NCBI GenBank assembly: GCA_038501195.1
Contig: JBBPUQ010000006.1
Location: 2,790,001 to 2,854,000, forward strand
DNA length: 64,000 bases
DNA from: Nemania diffusa
Taxonomy: Eukaryota; Ascomycota; Sordariomycetes; Xylariales; Xylariaceae
Reading direction: 5' to 3'
The notes below the pieces were generated by a model. The model was not told the origin of the DNA. It made no database searches and saw nothing but the letters and a program-made list of their open reading frames with translations. Positions 1 to 11,532 of the stretch are shown in pieces. Position 1 is the stretch's first letter. Every line of letters starts with the position of its first letter. A program made the position numbers and the translations under genes.

Positions 1-258
1 TAAGTAGACCTGGTCGAAAGCGTTGTTGGTGATAATACCGCATGCAGTTATAACAGTTCCATAGTGAGCTCCCCAGATCTCGTCCCGGCTCGATGGTTCA
101 TTGACATGGTCAAGAGCGGCGAATTGAAAAAGGAGGTCCTCGGAGCCTCTATATTGGCTATATCCAGGGTGTCGTATGCGGATTCGTCGCTTAGATTTAG
201 GATGGACCAGCGCTCGGAGCGGTCGCTTAAGAGGAACGTCGGCAGGAACGTTAGCCAT
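1..258 (-). CDS. 5' part of a fungal HNH-like protein (partial, runs off left edge)
   Basis: An uninterrupted frame of 86 codons starts at an ATG at 258 (MANVPADVPLKRPL...) and leaves the window at base 1 still open. Its end reads like GAHYGTVITACGIITNNAF, which resembles the stretch before the HNH_2 domain of ascomycete HNH-nuclease-like proteins (a 'xHYxTAxxACxIxxNNxFD' pattern). That assignment rests on memory of the family, because the zinc/HNH motif itself lies outside the window. A competing frame on the same strand (302 to 48, hydrophobic N-terminus) ends in a stop and does not continue, so I prefer this one. No signal peptide or membrane segment is visible. It is divergent from IST3, with about 790 bp between the two starts. 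Confidence 0.45.
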   Translation of the reverse strand, partial: MANVPADVPLKRPLRALVHPKSKRRIRIRHPGYSQYRGSEDLLFQFAALDHVNEPSSRDEIWGAHYGTVITACGIITNNAFDQVYL

Positions 259-1046
259 TGTAGAATAAGTACAAATAGGGAGAAGTATTGTTGAGGAGCC
301 AACTTATTGGTTAGAGATGATGATGATGAGGAAGCGGTGCTGTGAAAGCAACCGGGTTACTAAGCTATACTCAGGTGTGGTCTGTATTTTGTAGGACTAG
401 CACCATGCTTATATACGTATAGTTAAAGTGGGACGGGTCATATTTACTGTAAAAGGTCCGCCCCTTACTGCAGGTGCCACACGTTTTTTTTCTCTATAAA
501 TAATACATAAACATCGGCTAGACAGCAACTTCGGGATCGGGGTGCATAAAATATAAAACTAATGGCATAAGTACGACAAAGTCTTAAGCTGCATATCGAT
601 TCAGTTGACGGTTAAAACCTAACGGTTTGAGGACCGTTTCGCTCTACATAAATAATGCATAAATGTAGCTCCTCAGTCACCTAACTGACAATAAAGTGAG
701 ACAAGCCTGAGCAAAGCGGCGAATGCGCTAATCCCAATCTGTCGTACACTAGGAAAGTGGTAAAACCTGGAACCCTGTAGGTAAATATCTAGACTAATGT
801 GGGTACGGTAATTACCTATTAGCGTCAAGCCCTTGTATCATAGGTAGCCTTGCAGGAGCTTTAAGTTATTACTACCTACTGCGTACGCATAAGTATATCT
901 ATATTTCCTAGATCCTATAGCCTTCTCAACTTGAGGGCAACTTCAGTGCCCACAGTCACCAAACCGTTCTTTTGTATTTGTGATCTCGGCAGCGCTACAG
1001 TTTCACGGGATTACTGTGATAGAAATCGTCCCATGCAACATTTGCT
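259..1046. other. Intergenic, divergent promoter region
   Basis: This stretch lies between the starts of the HNH-like gene (-) and IST3 (+). It is moderately AT-rich, with no coding signal, tandem repeat or RNA gene that I can see. It presumably holds both promoters. Confidence 0.5.
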
Positions 1047-2085
1047 ATGAATCAAATCCGTGCTATACAGGCGCTTAACAAGCGCGAGATCGAGAATGGC
1101 ATGTGAGTTTACCACCGCTCGAGTCCAAAGCCCACTACCGCGCTCCAAAATCACTAATAATCTTCCCCGACACAGATCTCCCGAAGCATCATGGCATACA
1201 GATTATCGCGATACCGCTTTTGTCAATTTTGGAGGTTTACCATATGAGATGACCGAAGGCGACATTATCACAATCTTCTCGCAATACGGAGAGCCCGTCT
1301 TCCTCAAGCTCGCGAGGGACAAAGAAACAGGGAAGAGTAAAGGATTCGGGTGGCTGAAATACGAAGACCAGCGCAGCTGCGACCTCGCGGTAGATAACTT
1401 GGGTGGCGCCGAAATCGCGGGCCGACTAGTCCGTGTAGACCATGCGCGGTATAAGGCTCGAGACGACGAGGACCCGGAAGAATTCGCTGTCGGTTGGGCA
1501 GATATCCTACGTAAAGAGAAAGGAGCCAAGGGCAAGGCCCTAGAAACTGAAGAGGAAGACGAGGGAGAGGAACCCGAAGCCAGGAGACCTATGATCAAGG
1601 AGGAGGTTGAATTACAGAAACTAATGGAAGAGCATGACGACGACGATCCTATGAAGAGTTTCCTGATTGAGGAAAAGAAACGGGAAGTTGACGATGCACT
1701 ACAAAAGGAAAAAAGTCGAAGAGAAAAGAAAGATAGGAAACACCGCCACCATCATAGAAGCCGTCACCACTCACGGAGGGACGGCAGCGAAGACCGACGG
1801 AATAGAAGATTTGAACGCGATACGACCCCGGTGAGAGAAGATAGGAGTGGCCGCAACCGAGACTTGTCTCCTCAGAGGAGGAAGGAGAGCTCAAGAGGCG
1901 AGGATCACGAAAGGCACCGCGATGGGGAGCGTCGTAGAGATCACGGTGATAGGGATAGCGACCGTCGGCGAGATACCAAACCTGCTGATAGACGGACAAA
2001 ACCCCAGGAAGATGATGATCGAGATCGAGATCGAGATAGGTATCACAAAAGGAGGAGGCGGAGCCGCACGAGATCTCCACAATGA
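1047..2085 (+). CDS. IST3: RES-complex / U2 snRNP RRM protein Ist3 (Snu17)
   Basis: Two exons, 1047-1102 and 1176-2085, encode 321 aa. The 73-nt intron has a GTGAGT donor, a CTAAT branch-like site and a CACAG acceptor. Exon 1 supplies the family N-terminus (MNQIRAIQALNKREIENG), which a start at the next downstream open ATG would miss. One RRM spans about residues 32-108, with RNP2 near 34-40 (FVNFGGL) and RNP1 at 74-81 (KGFGWLKY), followed by the conserved DHARYKARDDEDPEEF block. The C-terminal half is a long charged tail rich in RS/RD/RE dipeptides, longer than in budding yeast and typical of filamentous fungi. Ist3 joins Bud13 and Pml1 in the RES complex on the activated spliceosome and aids splicing and nuclear pre-mRNA retention. 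It is a nuclear protein. Family identity is clear; function is inferred from homology. Confidence 0.94.
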
Positions 2086-2387
2086 GGGTGAGATGGGTTT
2101 GTTCTAACTCCTGATGAAAATATACCCTTGAGCTTCATCATTGAATTGAGTGATGGTTCCGGTTTAGCATAGTCATTCCATATGCTTTGTCAGAGTATGA
2201 TCAATAATAGTAATCATCATGCAAAAAACACTGTAGCTCCTGCCCGTGCCCCCAAACGCCTCTTTCCTTGTTACCGTACTCCTCGCAAACCTCAATTCCA
2301 AACAACGAAGCCCCCATACAAGTTTAAATAGATAGCTTTGAATTTCCCTCAGAACAGCGGTCCTGCTACAGATACTGCTCGCAATTG
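2086..2387. other. Convergent 3' intergenic spacer
   Basis: Short spacer between the 3' ends of IST3 (+) and the PROPPIN gene (-). Nothing beyond presumptive 3' UTRs is visible. Confidence 0.5.
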
Positions 2388-3760
2388 TCAGTTCCCGAGG
2401 TATCCTTTCCAGCCCTCTCGGGCCAAAACATAACGGCCGTCCTCGCCCTCTTGTAGGACGAACTTCTCCCACCGTGCATCTTGTCCAGCCCCGATGACAA
2501 GTAGGCTGCCCTCATCAAGCCAACCGATGAGCCCCTTGGCAGGGCGAGTTGTCCCCAAGACGGCGTTGTCACTTAGACGGCGCATATTTTGATTGTTCTG
2601 CAGAGGTTCACTACCAGTCTCGAACGGGGCCGAGGTGAATGAATAGACGTCTGAGAAGGGGCCAAATGGGATGTTACTGAGAAACCCCCATTTATTCGTT
2701 GCGTCTGCGTTTGGATTTGCACTTGTAGAGGGGTTAAAAGATGCGGCGGACTGTGAGATGAGAGGGGCTCCGCGGGATGCCGAAGACATGGGTCTACGAG
2801 TATTAGGCACATCGAAGATATGCAAATTGCCCTTATCTGACGTGCAAGCCAACATATTGCCTGACGGACTAAAGCGCAACGAGAATATCGTAGCATTTTC
2901 ACTTCCTCGTCGGCGCTCTGCCAATTTTGCGCAACTTCCAGTCGCAAAGATGCGCACAAGTGTGCCCTGATAAAATCAGTACTGAGGAATATCAAAACAG
3001 ACATGATTAGTAATACATACCTTTTCACTTGCCGTCGCAAGCAATTCGCCATCTGCACTGAGTTGGATAGCTCTAAGGCTCGACGAGTGAGCTGGCAAGA
3101 TGCTCACGCTGTCTGTAGCTAGCTGTACGACCTGTACGTGGCCCGGAGTCCTCCCAGGGAACACCAGATACTTATCGGTCAGGCAGCACAGACCTAGCAA
3201 GTTGTCCGCGGTTTCGTACTTGGCCAATGGCTTTGGAGGTTTCTCAAAGGCATAGAGGCGTACACTGTTTTGCTGAACCACCACAACACGTGTCTTGGTG
3301 ATCTGAACACCGCGGACAGCGGTCAAGGCAGCGATCTCAAACGCAACTTTCCCCTTACTGTCATCCCAAATGATGACTTTGTTCTGGGGGAATTTGGGGG
3401 AGCGACCGCCACCTACTAGGGCAAGGTAGTTGGCATTGCCCATCATCTGAACAAGGCCGAGGCCAGCATTGAAGACTACAATGGAGCATAAGCGAGGCTC
3501 TGTTGGTGCGTGGTGAAGACAAACTTACCGCGTGCAGTCTGTATTTGGCACGTGGATGCCAAGAATACTGTCGCAACGTAAGTGGGTGTTATACTGAGAG
3601 ATGGAGAAAGACAACAAGAACAATGACGAGGTTATCTAGGGGCTGGCATACTGCGGAATCCGGAGTCTAGGCCGACAGCGAAGCGACTCGAATCATTATT
3701 AAAGGCGACAGAGAGAGCCGGCTGTTCACTCGGTGACTCGATAGGCGGGCGAGTATTCAT
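2388..3760 (-). CDS. HSV2: PROPPIN beta-propeller, Hsv2/Atg18 family
   Basis: Four exons (3760-3652, 3567-3529, 3475-3021, 2966-2388) give 393 aa. The small exon 2 was placed by phase: only the GACAG acceptor at 3568 gives ...GLDSGFRIFLASTCQIQTARVFNAGL... WD40-type repeats run through the protein. Diagnostic stretches are YLALVGGGRSPKFPQNKVII, NLLGLCCL, VFPGRTPGHVQ, ATASEKGTLVRIFATGSCAK and the late Hsv2-like insert WGFLSNIPFGPFSD. The phosphoinositide-binding motif (F/L-RRG in the family) reads RRRG here, with both arginines kept. Members bind PI3P and PI(3,5)P2 on endosome, vacuole or phagophore membranes and act in autophagy or micronucleophagy. The long insert and the 393-aa length favour Hsv2 over Atg18. 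Exon 1 encodes the usual LSVAFNNDSSRFAVG opening. Confidence 0.9.
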
Positions 3761-5633
3761 GTCTGCGATTTGTTGCTTGCAATAAAGCGGCTGTTAGATG
3801 AGAGAGGCGAGCAGAGAAGCGACCTAGCCGTGACAGAACAGGTGTAGGTGCAGATGCAGAGCATCAAAGATGAGTAAAAGGCCAGGTTGTCATTGAATAT
3901 AGCTGGGGCAATTCACGGCAAACCATGCGCTTAAGTACCGAATGTAATGTACCGTCGTTGAAGCTCAGAGGCAGGCAACTAGGCGACAGCCTTCTAGTGA
4001 TCTTAGAGGTTGCAGACTGGCTGGCTAGCTAGATGCGGACACGGTGAGCTCGAGAATATACCGGAAAACAGAGGTAGCTGGCACCCTGGGCGATGTTGTA
4101 GCGAACGTCTAAATACACACATATATATATATATATATATGAAGGGACAGAAACAGAAAGCCCAGGTCGAGAATGAGGGTTGAACGAAATGACTCCTAGA
4201 AACTTACTTGCTTCAGTCTGTAGATAGACTGTAAATAGATGGTGCGTAAAGTGTTGTTGAGGCACACGTATACATACAAGTGACACCTCTTGGGATGATG
4301 ACCCCATATCTTAGGTATGTACCTCAGGCGATTACCTACATATAGGCAGCGGTACACTAAATATCTACCCCTCCCTATGTATCTCCTTACTAGCCCACCT
4401 GATACGTAGTAGGTTAACGTATCCAAGGTTTATGTGAGTTTAGAGCGTGCGGCTTGTAAATGAGGTGCTAGTATACCGTATAAGGCCCATGTGTAGGTAG
4501 ATTGGGGCATAAGTACAACAGACAATACGTTTATAGAACTGTCTGGACTCTGTAGATCACAGCACAGCCTACTATACAGCACGCCTTCGATGAGATGAGA
4601 ATGCTAGGCAGTTATCTATCTAGATACTGCCCGTCCCATTGGAAGTAAGGTGGGTTAGGTTCTCCTAATGGAAATACAGTGTGCTATAGCGAACTCTTAC
4701 AGTTCGTTCACAGCAAGTGGGGCCATAAATATTTAGCCCCGAGCTTCTTACTTATAGGCTCATCATACTGCGTAGGAAGGAGAAGAGCACTGAAGCATGG
4801 CTTGTGAGTGGCTAATTAGAAATATAATTTATACTACACTGAATCTCTGGTTAGTTGCAGCGACTCTTCCCTACCCCTGAGCTACCCTCTACCGCGGTAT
4901 CTACTAGTCTTAGGCAGTGTAGATATTGCAGATAGTCGATCGATGGCATATTCTATATCAGCTTGTAGTTATGTACCTACATGAATATTTTATTTATCTT
5001 GTCTCTATTCGATATCTTCATCCTATCCATAGCTACCTACCTACGTAAGGCATATAGCTTAGGTAGCTGCTATCACTTAACGACACAGCATTTAAGTGGT
5101 CGAGCAAATAGAGAAAGGTGTCACTTAGAGTGGGGTACCTCGTACTTACAAGTAAGTACTTTGGGAGCTACATGTGGTAGGCTGGCGGCTCCAACAATTC
5201 ACGTCCAAAACACATCCACCTCTACCCCTTGTTCTGTGCCTACCTCCCCAACGCTAAGTCTTTTACAGTATGAGCAGGTCCCGTCCCCCTGTTCTAGCAT
5301 AACTGATTTTGTGCTGCTTGAAATTGCAACAACAACGACATCTATCTACCTACCAGGCCAAAACTCCCCGTTACTCCCCCAATCCTTCTTTCGGCCTTTC
5401 ACCTATCTAGATAGCTGGGCACCTACCAGAGACGTTGTCATCACCCTTTCCCTCGTCAAACTACAGTTTCTCAAGATACCCATTTCGCGTCATCACCTCG
5501 TGCTCTTCAACCTCCTCGTCCTGTTCTTCTTCTCCTTCGAACGCCATCTGTCGATCAATTCGTTCCAATTTATCCCATCCGTCTATTTCCGACCTCAAAT
5601 CCCTTTTTCGCGAGCCCCTAGCACTAGCCTAAT
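3761..5633. other. Intergenic region with long pyrimidine-rich 5' leader of the septin gene
   Basis: Between the PROPPIN start (-) and the septin start (+). It contains an (AT)n microsatellite at 4121-4140 and, from about 5180 to 5630, a strongly CT-rich stretch typical of an upstream region or 5' UTR. An open frame at 4981-5652 is compositionally driven and I do not accept it as a gene. Nothing else is recognised. Confidence 0.5.
4121..4140. repeat. (AT)10 microsatellite
   Basis: Ten uninterrupted AT units in intergenic DNA upstream of the septin gene, directly preceded by a short CA run. Confidence 0.95.
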
Positions 5634-7313
5634 ATGTCGGCCCCAGCCGTGAGTAAATCCCCTATCCAACCTGATGTTTAATTTTATCACGAACCTTTCT
5701 TGACCGCCTCGCGGAAACAAACTGCACTCGTCTTGGTCTATTCTTACCACTGCTCCTCCTGCCACTGCTTACTACCGTTCGCTTCTGTTGCTAACTAGTC
5801 GCTATGATGCGTTCCCAGAAGATGATGCGTCGGAAGAAGAATGTGAAAAAGGGAATCCAATTCTGCTTGATGGTCTGTGGCGCCTCAGGCACAGGTACGA
5901 CTCCCGCCAGCTACCTCCTCCAAACCACACGCAAACCGTTCTATCCCCCGTACCCGTGTTACAGACAGCGCAAAATAAAACCATTGGCCCTACCGTTACA
6001 CTATAGACTCTGACCATGTCGTATAGGTCGAACCACCTTCGTCAACACGCTCTGCAGCAAGAGCGTCTTGAACCATAAAGACTCAGATGATGCCAGCGCC
6101 GCCCATGTTGAAGATGGCGTGAAGATCAAGCCCATTACTGTCGGTATGTATACCCTTGAATGCCGGGCTTGGTTGACCCTAACATGCCTCCAGAGCTCGA
6201 ACTGGATGAAGAAGGAACCCGTATCTCATTGACCATTGTCGACACCCCTGGCTTCGGTGACCAGATCGACAATGAGGCTAGGTAAGAAAGAAAGATTCCA
6301 AGGTAAATACTACTCAACTTATACTAACCTTACTCATCAAAGCTTCTCGGAGATTGTCGGTTATCTCGAGAGACAATATGATGACATCTTGGCCGAGGAG
6401 TCGCGTATCAAGCGTAACCCCAGATTCAGGGACAACCGCGTACATGCTATGCTGTATTTCATTGCCCCTACAGGTCATGGGTATGGTATCCTATCAGGAT
6501 GTATCTATAACACACCTACTAACTGTAGTTAGTCTTCGAGAACTCGACATCGAACTAATGAAGCGCCTCGCTCCTCGTGTCAACGTTATTCCCGTCATTG
6601 GCCGAGCTGATTCCCTCACGCCTCACGAGCTTGCTGAATCGAAGAAGTTGGTGATGGAAGATATCGAGCACTATCGCATTCCCGTTTATAACTTTCCCTA
6701 CGATATCGAGGAAGACGACGAAGATACCGTTGAGGAGAACGCCGAGCTCAGAGGACTGATGCCGTTCGCCATTGTGGGTTCCGAGGAGGTAATCGAGATC
6801 GGTGGCCGCAAAGTTCGTGCTCGCCAATACCCATGGGGTGTTGTCGAGGTCGACAACCCTCGTCATTCCGACTTCCTGGCCATTCGATCAGCACTTCTTC
6901 ACAGCCATCTTGCGGATCTGAAAGAAATCACTCATGATTTCCTCTACGAAAACTATCGTACCGAAAAGCTCAGCAAGAGCGTCGAAGGCGGTGCCGGAGT
7001 GTATGTATCCAACATGGCGTATTTTATCTTTATTTAGGCTTTGCTAATTTGTTGAAGCGATTCATCTATGAACCCTGAGGATCTAGCATCCCAATCTGTC
7101 CGCCTAAAGGAGGAACAACTTCGCCGCGAAGAGGAGAAGCTCAGAGAAATCGAGATTAAGGTTCAGCGCGAGATCAACGAGAAGCGACAAGAACTCCTAG
7201 CCCGCGAGTCTCAGCTTCGCGAGATTGAGGCCAGAATGCACCGGGAGGCTGCTGCCGCCGCCGCCGCTTCCAATGTGTCACCCGAGGCTAATGGCGAACA
7301 CGACGGCAACTAA
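5634..7313 (+). CDS. CDC11: Septin, Cdc11/AspA group
   Basis: Seven exons: 5634-5652, 5799-5894, 6027-6143, 6194-6281, 6343-6480, 6533-7000 and 7058-7313, giving 393 aa. The phase of exon 2 requires the GTAAAT donor at 5653; the stronger-looking GTGAGT at 5649 would shift the frame. The GTPase domain shows the P-loop GASGTGRTT at residues 34-42, the G3 region IVDTPGFGDQIDNE, the conserved TGHGLRELDIELMKRL and the septin unique element (RKVRARQYPWGVVEV...FLAIRSALL). The C-terminus is a charged coiled coil (QLRREEEKLREIE... to QLREIEARM) as in Cdc11, which separates it from Cdc10. Septins form hetero-oligomeric rods and filaments at hyphal tips, septa and branch points; Cdc11/AspA usually sits at the rod end. 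A basic patch (RRKKNVKK) precedes the P-loop. Confidence 0.95.
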
Positions 7314-8182
7314 ACATACTAATTCTACTTACTATCTGAGTTGTGCCTCTAACGTGTCAAGAGGGGCAAATCGGTGTTGGGTGTTTGATACTCTCATCTT
7401 CCCGCCAAACGCGTGTCCGATGGGACGTATTATACGAAAATTTGATACCTTAATGGGCTTCTTTTATGCGTGCATAGCCGAATGCTTGATGGATTTGTCA
7501 GGAATACAAAACCAAAACAGTGTTCGAGATCCCGCGAAAAAGCATGGCATGTCAACAACCATTTGAGCACAGGCGACAAAACCGCTACAGGGCCTGATTC
7601 TTTCTCGACCCTGCTGATAAACATAATTCGATTGATGAGATCCCGTTATGGGACGGGAGAAAGGAGTAAATCATGTGCTGTCTAGTGTACCTTTGCAAGA
7701 AATGAGGTCTTTTTCCCCAGCCTATTATGTAGGCATTTTAACTTTTATGTGTTGTCTCCTAGTACTAGTGCTTTAATGCAGATATCAAATACCAGAACTA
7801 TTTGGTTTCTATATGAAAATTTTACGATATCCTTTTTGGAAGCGAGATGTAGACATTAGGCAATTGATATTTTAATGTAAGAAAGCAAACACCAGTTTCA
7901 TTCATAATCGACAGGAAAAGCTAAGTCTACAGGCTGCTTGTTGCGAGCCAGTACATTTGGTAGGTCTAAACAAACTACCACATCCATTCCTAAGCCTGTC
8001 ATAATTCAGTGACGCGGAAAGAAATGAGCAAAACCAGACAGAACAGCAAAATATGCTGCCTTAAATCCATGACTCTTACCAATACGCCACTAGTTGAAAA
8101 AAACCTTGTTAGCCCTCAAACAATGAAGTAGACCCTATCCGTACTTTGCAAACTATTAAGACCACAGCAAGTGAATTTAAGT
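7314..8182. other. Convergent 3' intergenic region
   Basis: Lies between the 3' ends of the septin gene (+) and BXI1 (-). It is AT-rich with short open frames only. I see no conserved coding or RNA gene. Confidence 0.5.
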
Positions 8183-9206
8183 TCAGTTGTTGCTCTGGCT
8201 GTTGAGGATTCGCAAGATAGCGAGGAACAGGTTGATGATGTCAAGATAAAGGCTAATAGCGGCGGCGATCTCCTCTTCGACATGGTGCTTGCGCAAGACG
8301 AGCTGGGTGTCGACGAGGATGTAACCGGAGAAGATTAGAGCGGCGAGGCCACCGTAGATCAACTCGCCAGTGCTGCTGTAGGGGAAGAAGGCGGCCATGA
8401 ACCCGAAGATGACCAAGCCCCAGAGCGCGCCGAACAGATAAGGCATCCACGATGTGAAGTCATACTTGGTCTGGCATGCGAACAGGGTGAGGAACACGAA
8501 GATGCCGCCGGTGAGGATCACGGCGTTCAGCACGATCTGGGTCTGGTAGAAGGAGACGATGACGGAGATGGTGTATGCCTCGAGCAGGGTGAAACCGGAG
8601 AGGAAGACAAGGTTGGTGGGGTAGGACTTGCGCTTCCAGTACGTCAAGCACATGAAGCCGATGGCGCCGAAGAGCTGTTGGGAAAGTCGCATAGGTTAGC
8701 TTTATAGTCTCGCAAAAAAAGTACATGGGGTAATCCAAAGCGAGGTTTCGCGCCTTGCTAACATGGACTAGGGATGACTTACTGAAACCCAGACCAATGC
8801 CGGATGCGACTGGATCCAAGCCTTGTAGTCATTGCTCCAAAAGCTCAGTCCGCTTACGATAGCAGTTACTACAAGCTGCGCGGTCAAGATGGTATAGACT
8901 ACAATGGATATAAGGTTAGCCACTGCCCCTCTTTCCCGGTGAAGGGTGGAAGTGTCTCGCTCAGAGCTGAGGCTCACCTTTGCGAATGAACTGGTTGCGG
9001 ATGTCGACGGTGGCCTCGGCGACGGAGCCGCCGAACTTGAAGTCGTCGGGGATGTTGTCCTCGCTGCTGCGCGGCGCGCCGCCGAAGATGCCCGCAGGAG
9101 TCGACGATGATGACTGCTCGTACTGGTACGATGGGGGAGCCTGCGACCAGGTGCCCGCGTCGGGGTCCTGCGTCGGCGCGGGGGTGTACTTGGTATTGGC
9201 GGCCAT
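8183..9206 (-). CDS. BXI1: Bax inhibitor-1 family membrane protein (Bxi1/Ybh3-like)
   Basis: Three exons (9206-8978, 8898-8783, 8674-8183) give 278 aa. The N-terminus is cytosolic-looking, Pro/Gln/Ser-rich and disordered (about residues 1-60). It is followed by a run of seven closely spaced hydrophobic segments, beginning VYTILTAQLVVTAIVSGLSF and ending with the family signature around ISLYLDIINLFLAILRIL. The motifs GYILVDTQLVLRKH and AAISLYLDIINLFL are hallmarks of the TMBIM/LFG branch. Members reside in ER, Golgi or vacuolar membranes and modulate calcium leak, the unfolded-protein response and stress-induced death. Length is close to that of the yeast protein. The acidic residues of the C-terminal pore region (VDTQ, LDII) are present. 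Confidence 0.93.
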
Positions 9207-9609
9207 GGCTGACTGTCTATCTTTCAATTTTGCGATTCGGTCGCTTTGCCTATCGTTCAGGCCCAGGCGTTGTTGAAGTAACGGACTTTCTGCGATGGAA
9301 TAGATGTATTGCGGATGATTATTGCAGGACGACGGAACCGCGGAAGGCAAAAATAGGTAGGTAAGGTTTGGTGGTAGGTGGTTGATGGAAGCTGAGAGAG
9401 CTGCCTGGCACTGTCGAGGCTGGCGGTCTTACGGCGAGCGAGGATGGTGGCGTCACTTCAGTCTGTATGCCACATAGATACAATGCCTACCGTACTCCGT
9501 AGCCGTATCTAATATTTACACTGTGTTTTTAGCTTACATAATTGTTTACTTGCTGAAGGAAGCTTACTGATTGGTCAATGTTTCAATTGTTTGCAAGCCC
9601 ACACTATTA
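9207..9609. other. Promoter-side flank of BXI1
   Basis: Upstream flank of BXI1 up to the foldback MITE, with scattered short TAGGTAGG-like runs near 9356-9380. No gene seen. Confidence 0.45.
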
Positions 9610-9829
9610 TCCCTTTAAAGTTTACGCATAGAGACCCCTCGGCACCGCTACATAAATAGTGGAATAACGGGGATTCTCGCATAACTAAATACTGCAAGAT
9701 AATCTAATGAAGCCACAGTATTTCGCTCGGGTAATTGTTTTATTAGGTATATCTTATAGTATTTAGTTATGCGAGAGTCCCCGTTATTCCACTATTTATG
9801 TAGCGGTGCCGAAGGGGTCTCCAAAGGGA
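9610..9829. mobile_element. Foldback MITE flanked by TA (Tc1/mariner-type)
   Basis: Two inverted arms, about 9610-9702 and 9748-9829, are almost perfectly complementary. The left arm reads TCCCTTT...GGCACCGCTACATAAATAG, and the right arm is its reverse complement with a few mismatches and a 13-nt indel near the outer end. The element runs from TCCCTTT to AAAGGGA and is flanked on both sides by TA (9608-9609 and 9830-9831), as expected for a Tc1/mariner/Fot1-type target duplication. The loop is only about 45 bp, so no transposase is encoded. If transcribed it would form a long hairpin. Confidence 0.82.
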
Positions 9830-11532
9830 TAGTACCTAGGCACCTCTCGACAACTATAAAAAGATGTTTTCCTTTCGACATTGTACTTAGAAAGACCTTC
9901 GTTAGAAAATATAATGAGATAATGTGTGTTTAGAACTAAGAAATACCTCGACCATGACCTGATATAGAATGCGCATTATATTTAGATAGTGTACGGCTTA
10001 TAATACTTGAATCCATCATCTCATCCTATGCCAATACCTAACATCATCCAGACCAGTCTTTTTTTAGATGCTGCTCTGCATCTGCAGTTGGCGTGTGCTA
10101 GGCAAGACACATCATTGGTTTAAATTCAACTGTTCTGAACCATGGTATGCATATCTGTGACCACTTTAGAACAAAGGGTACTACAAGCTGCGTGGGTGAG
10201 CCATTGCGGAGAAACCGTGGAAGTTGAAGGATGGCGAGCTCTTGATGTGGGTTGCAATTGCAAATTCCCGATAGCAAGATACCTAGGTGCCCTGATATTT
10301 TTTTTAGTTTCAGCCATGTGTTTCAGAAACATCAGTGTTCCATTACGGTAGGCAAGTACGCTCTGTACATTAGGTATCTGCCTAGGCCCTAGGTACTACG
10401 TACCGGTGGAATAGGTACACATACATATGTCATATAACATAGCGGCTGTCTGATACTGATAGGCAGTATACCACCACTATATTCAGGGGAACTTGAATGA
10501 ATAATGCCTTTCCCATGCAGGTTCCTCACAGTCTCCACCATCCATCCCTTCGAGCCCCTCTCTACCGCCTGTAATCCCGGGAGGAGAAAAAAAATTGAGC
10601 AACCGTGCCTAGCTATTCCCCACTACTATTCTGTACTTGCTATCCAGCAGAGATGCTAGCCCAGATTGCATGTACTAATGGGCAACTAACGGAAACCGAT
10701 CGCTACCTAAGCAGGAAAAGCCCAGGAAATGCTCCCATTTCCCCTCGTTAGTCCCCAAACCCTGCCAATCTTTAACCAATCTTCTTTTCACCGCCCCAGA
10801 GCGTGCAATCCCATTGGGCGCAAACCTGCCCGGGGTGCCACCGAATCGCAAGCTTGCAAACTCATCTGCTCGGTTGCGAAAGTCGCCTATCAGAGACTGG
10901 AGAGCGAAGCAGAACTGGTCGTACAAGCTAGCCAAGGTGTCACCTCTCAGCTCTTAACATACATACATATCTACTACACATAGGATCTAGATACCCGAGG
11001 ACCTCTCCTACCTTATACGAAAATTCTGGCCAGAAACATCTATCTCCGCTGAGAGGGGTTCGTTCGACGGTAACACACACCATCGTGTTGGTTGTGTTTG
11101 TCTAGGTATCGTGTTCTAGGCATCTTCCTCCAGCTGCCCAACAGAGACACCGGGACTAGTAGCTGCGGCCGACATCGCCATTACTGTCGACGCCGCGGTC
11201 GAAGTCCTAAATTGTCTATAACACGCGCCTAGTGTTCTCTATAACGACACCCGATATTTCAAAGGAACAAAAAAGAACGACATCACGCATAACCTCCGGC
11301 CTCGGATTACTATTCGTGGTCCTCGCAACGCCATACAGTCGTTCGTTACCAACATCTAGCTTCTGTAGCAAGGCCCCCGAGCTCTCTACAAGCCCAATTG
11401 CCCCTTCGGCATAATATCATACACGCCCAAATCTCTGCTGTTTACTGGTCCCGTGCCAATTGGAATCCCTAGTGCCTGATATCAACAACACTACATCAAT
11501 TATAGCCATAGGTATACTCTACTGCGCCGAGC
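9830..11532. other. Intergenic region upstream of the ceramide synthase gene
   Basis: No supported gene. Several short open frames (for example near 10675-10983 on both strands) lack splice consistency or recognisable motifs. The last few hundred bases before 11533 are CT-rich and likely promoter and 5' UTR of the ceramide synthase gene. Confidence 0.45.

Noticed and set aside
4981..5652. Open frame of 223 codons before the septin gene
   Set aside because: It is CT-rich leader sequence, overlaps the real septin start in another frame and shows no domain.
10675..10983. Overlapping open frames on both strands upstream of the ceramide synthase gene
   Set aside because: Mutual shadows without motifs or consistent introns.
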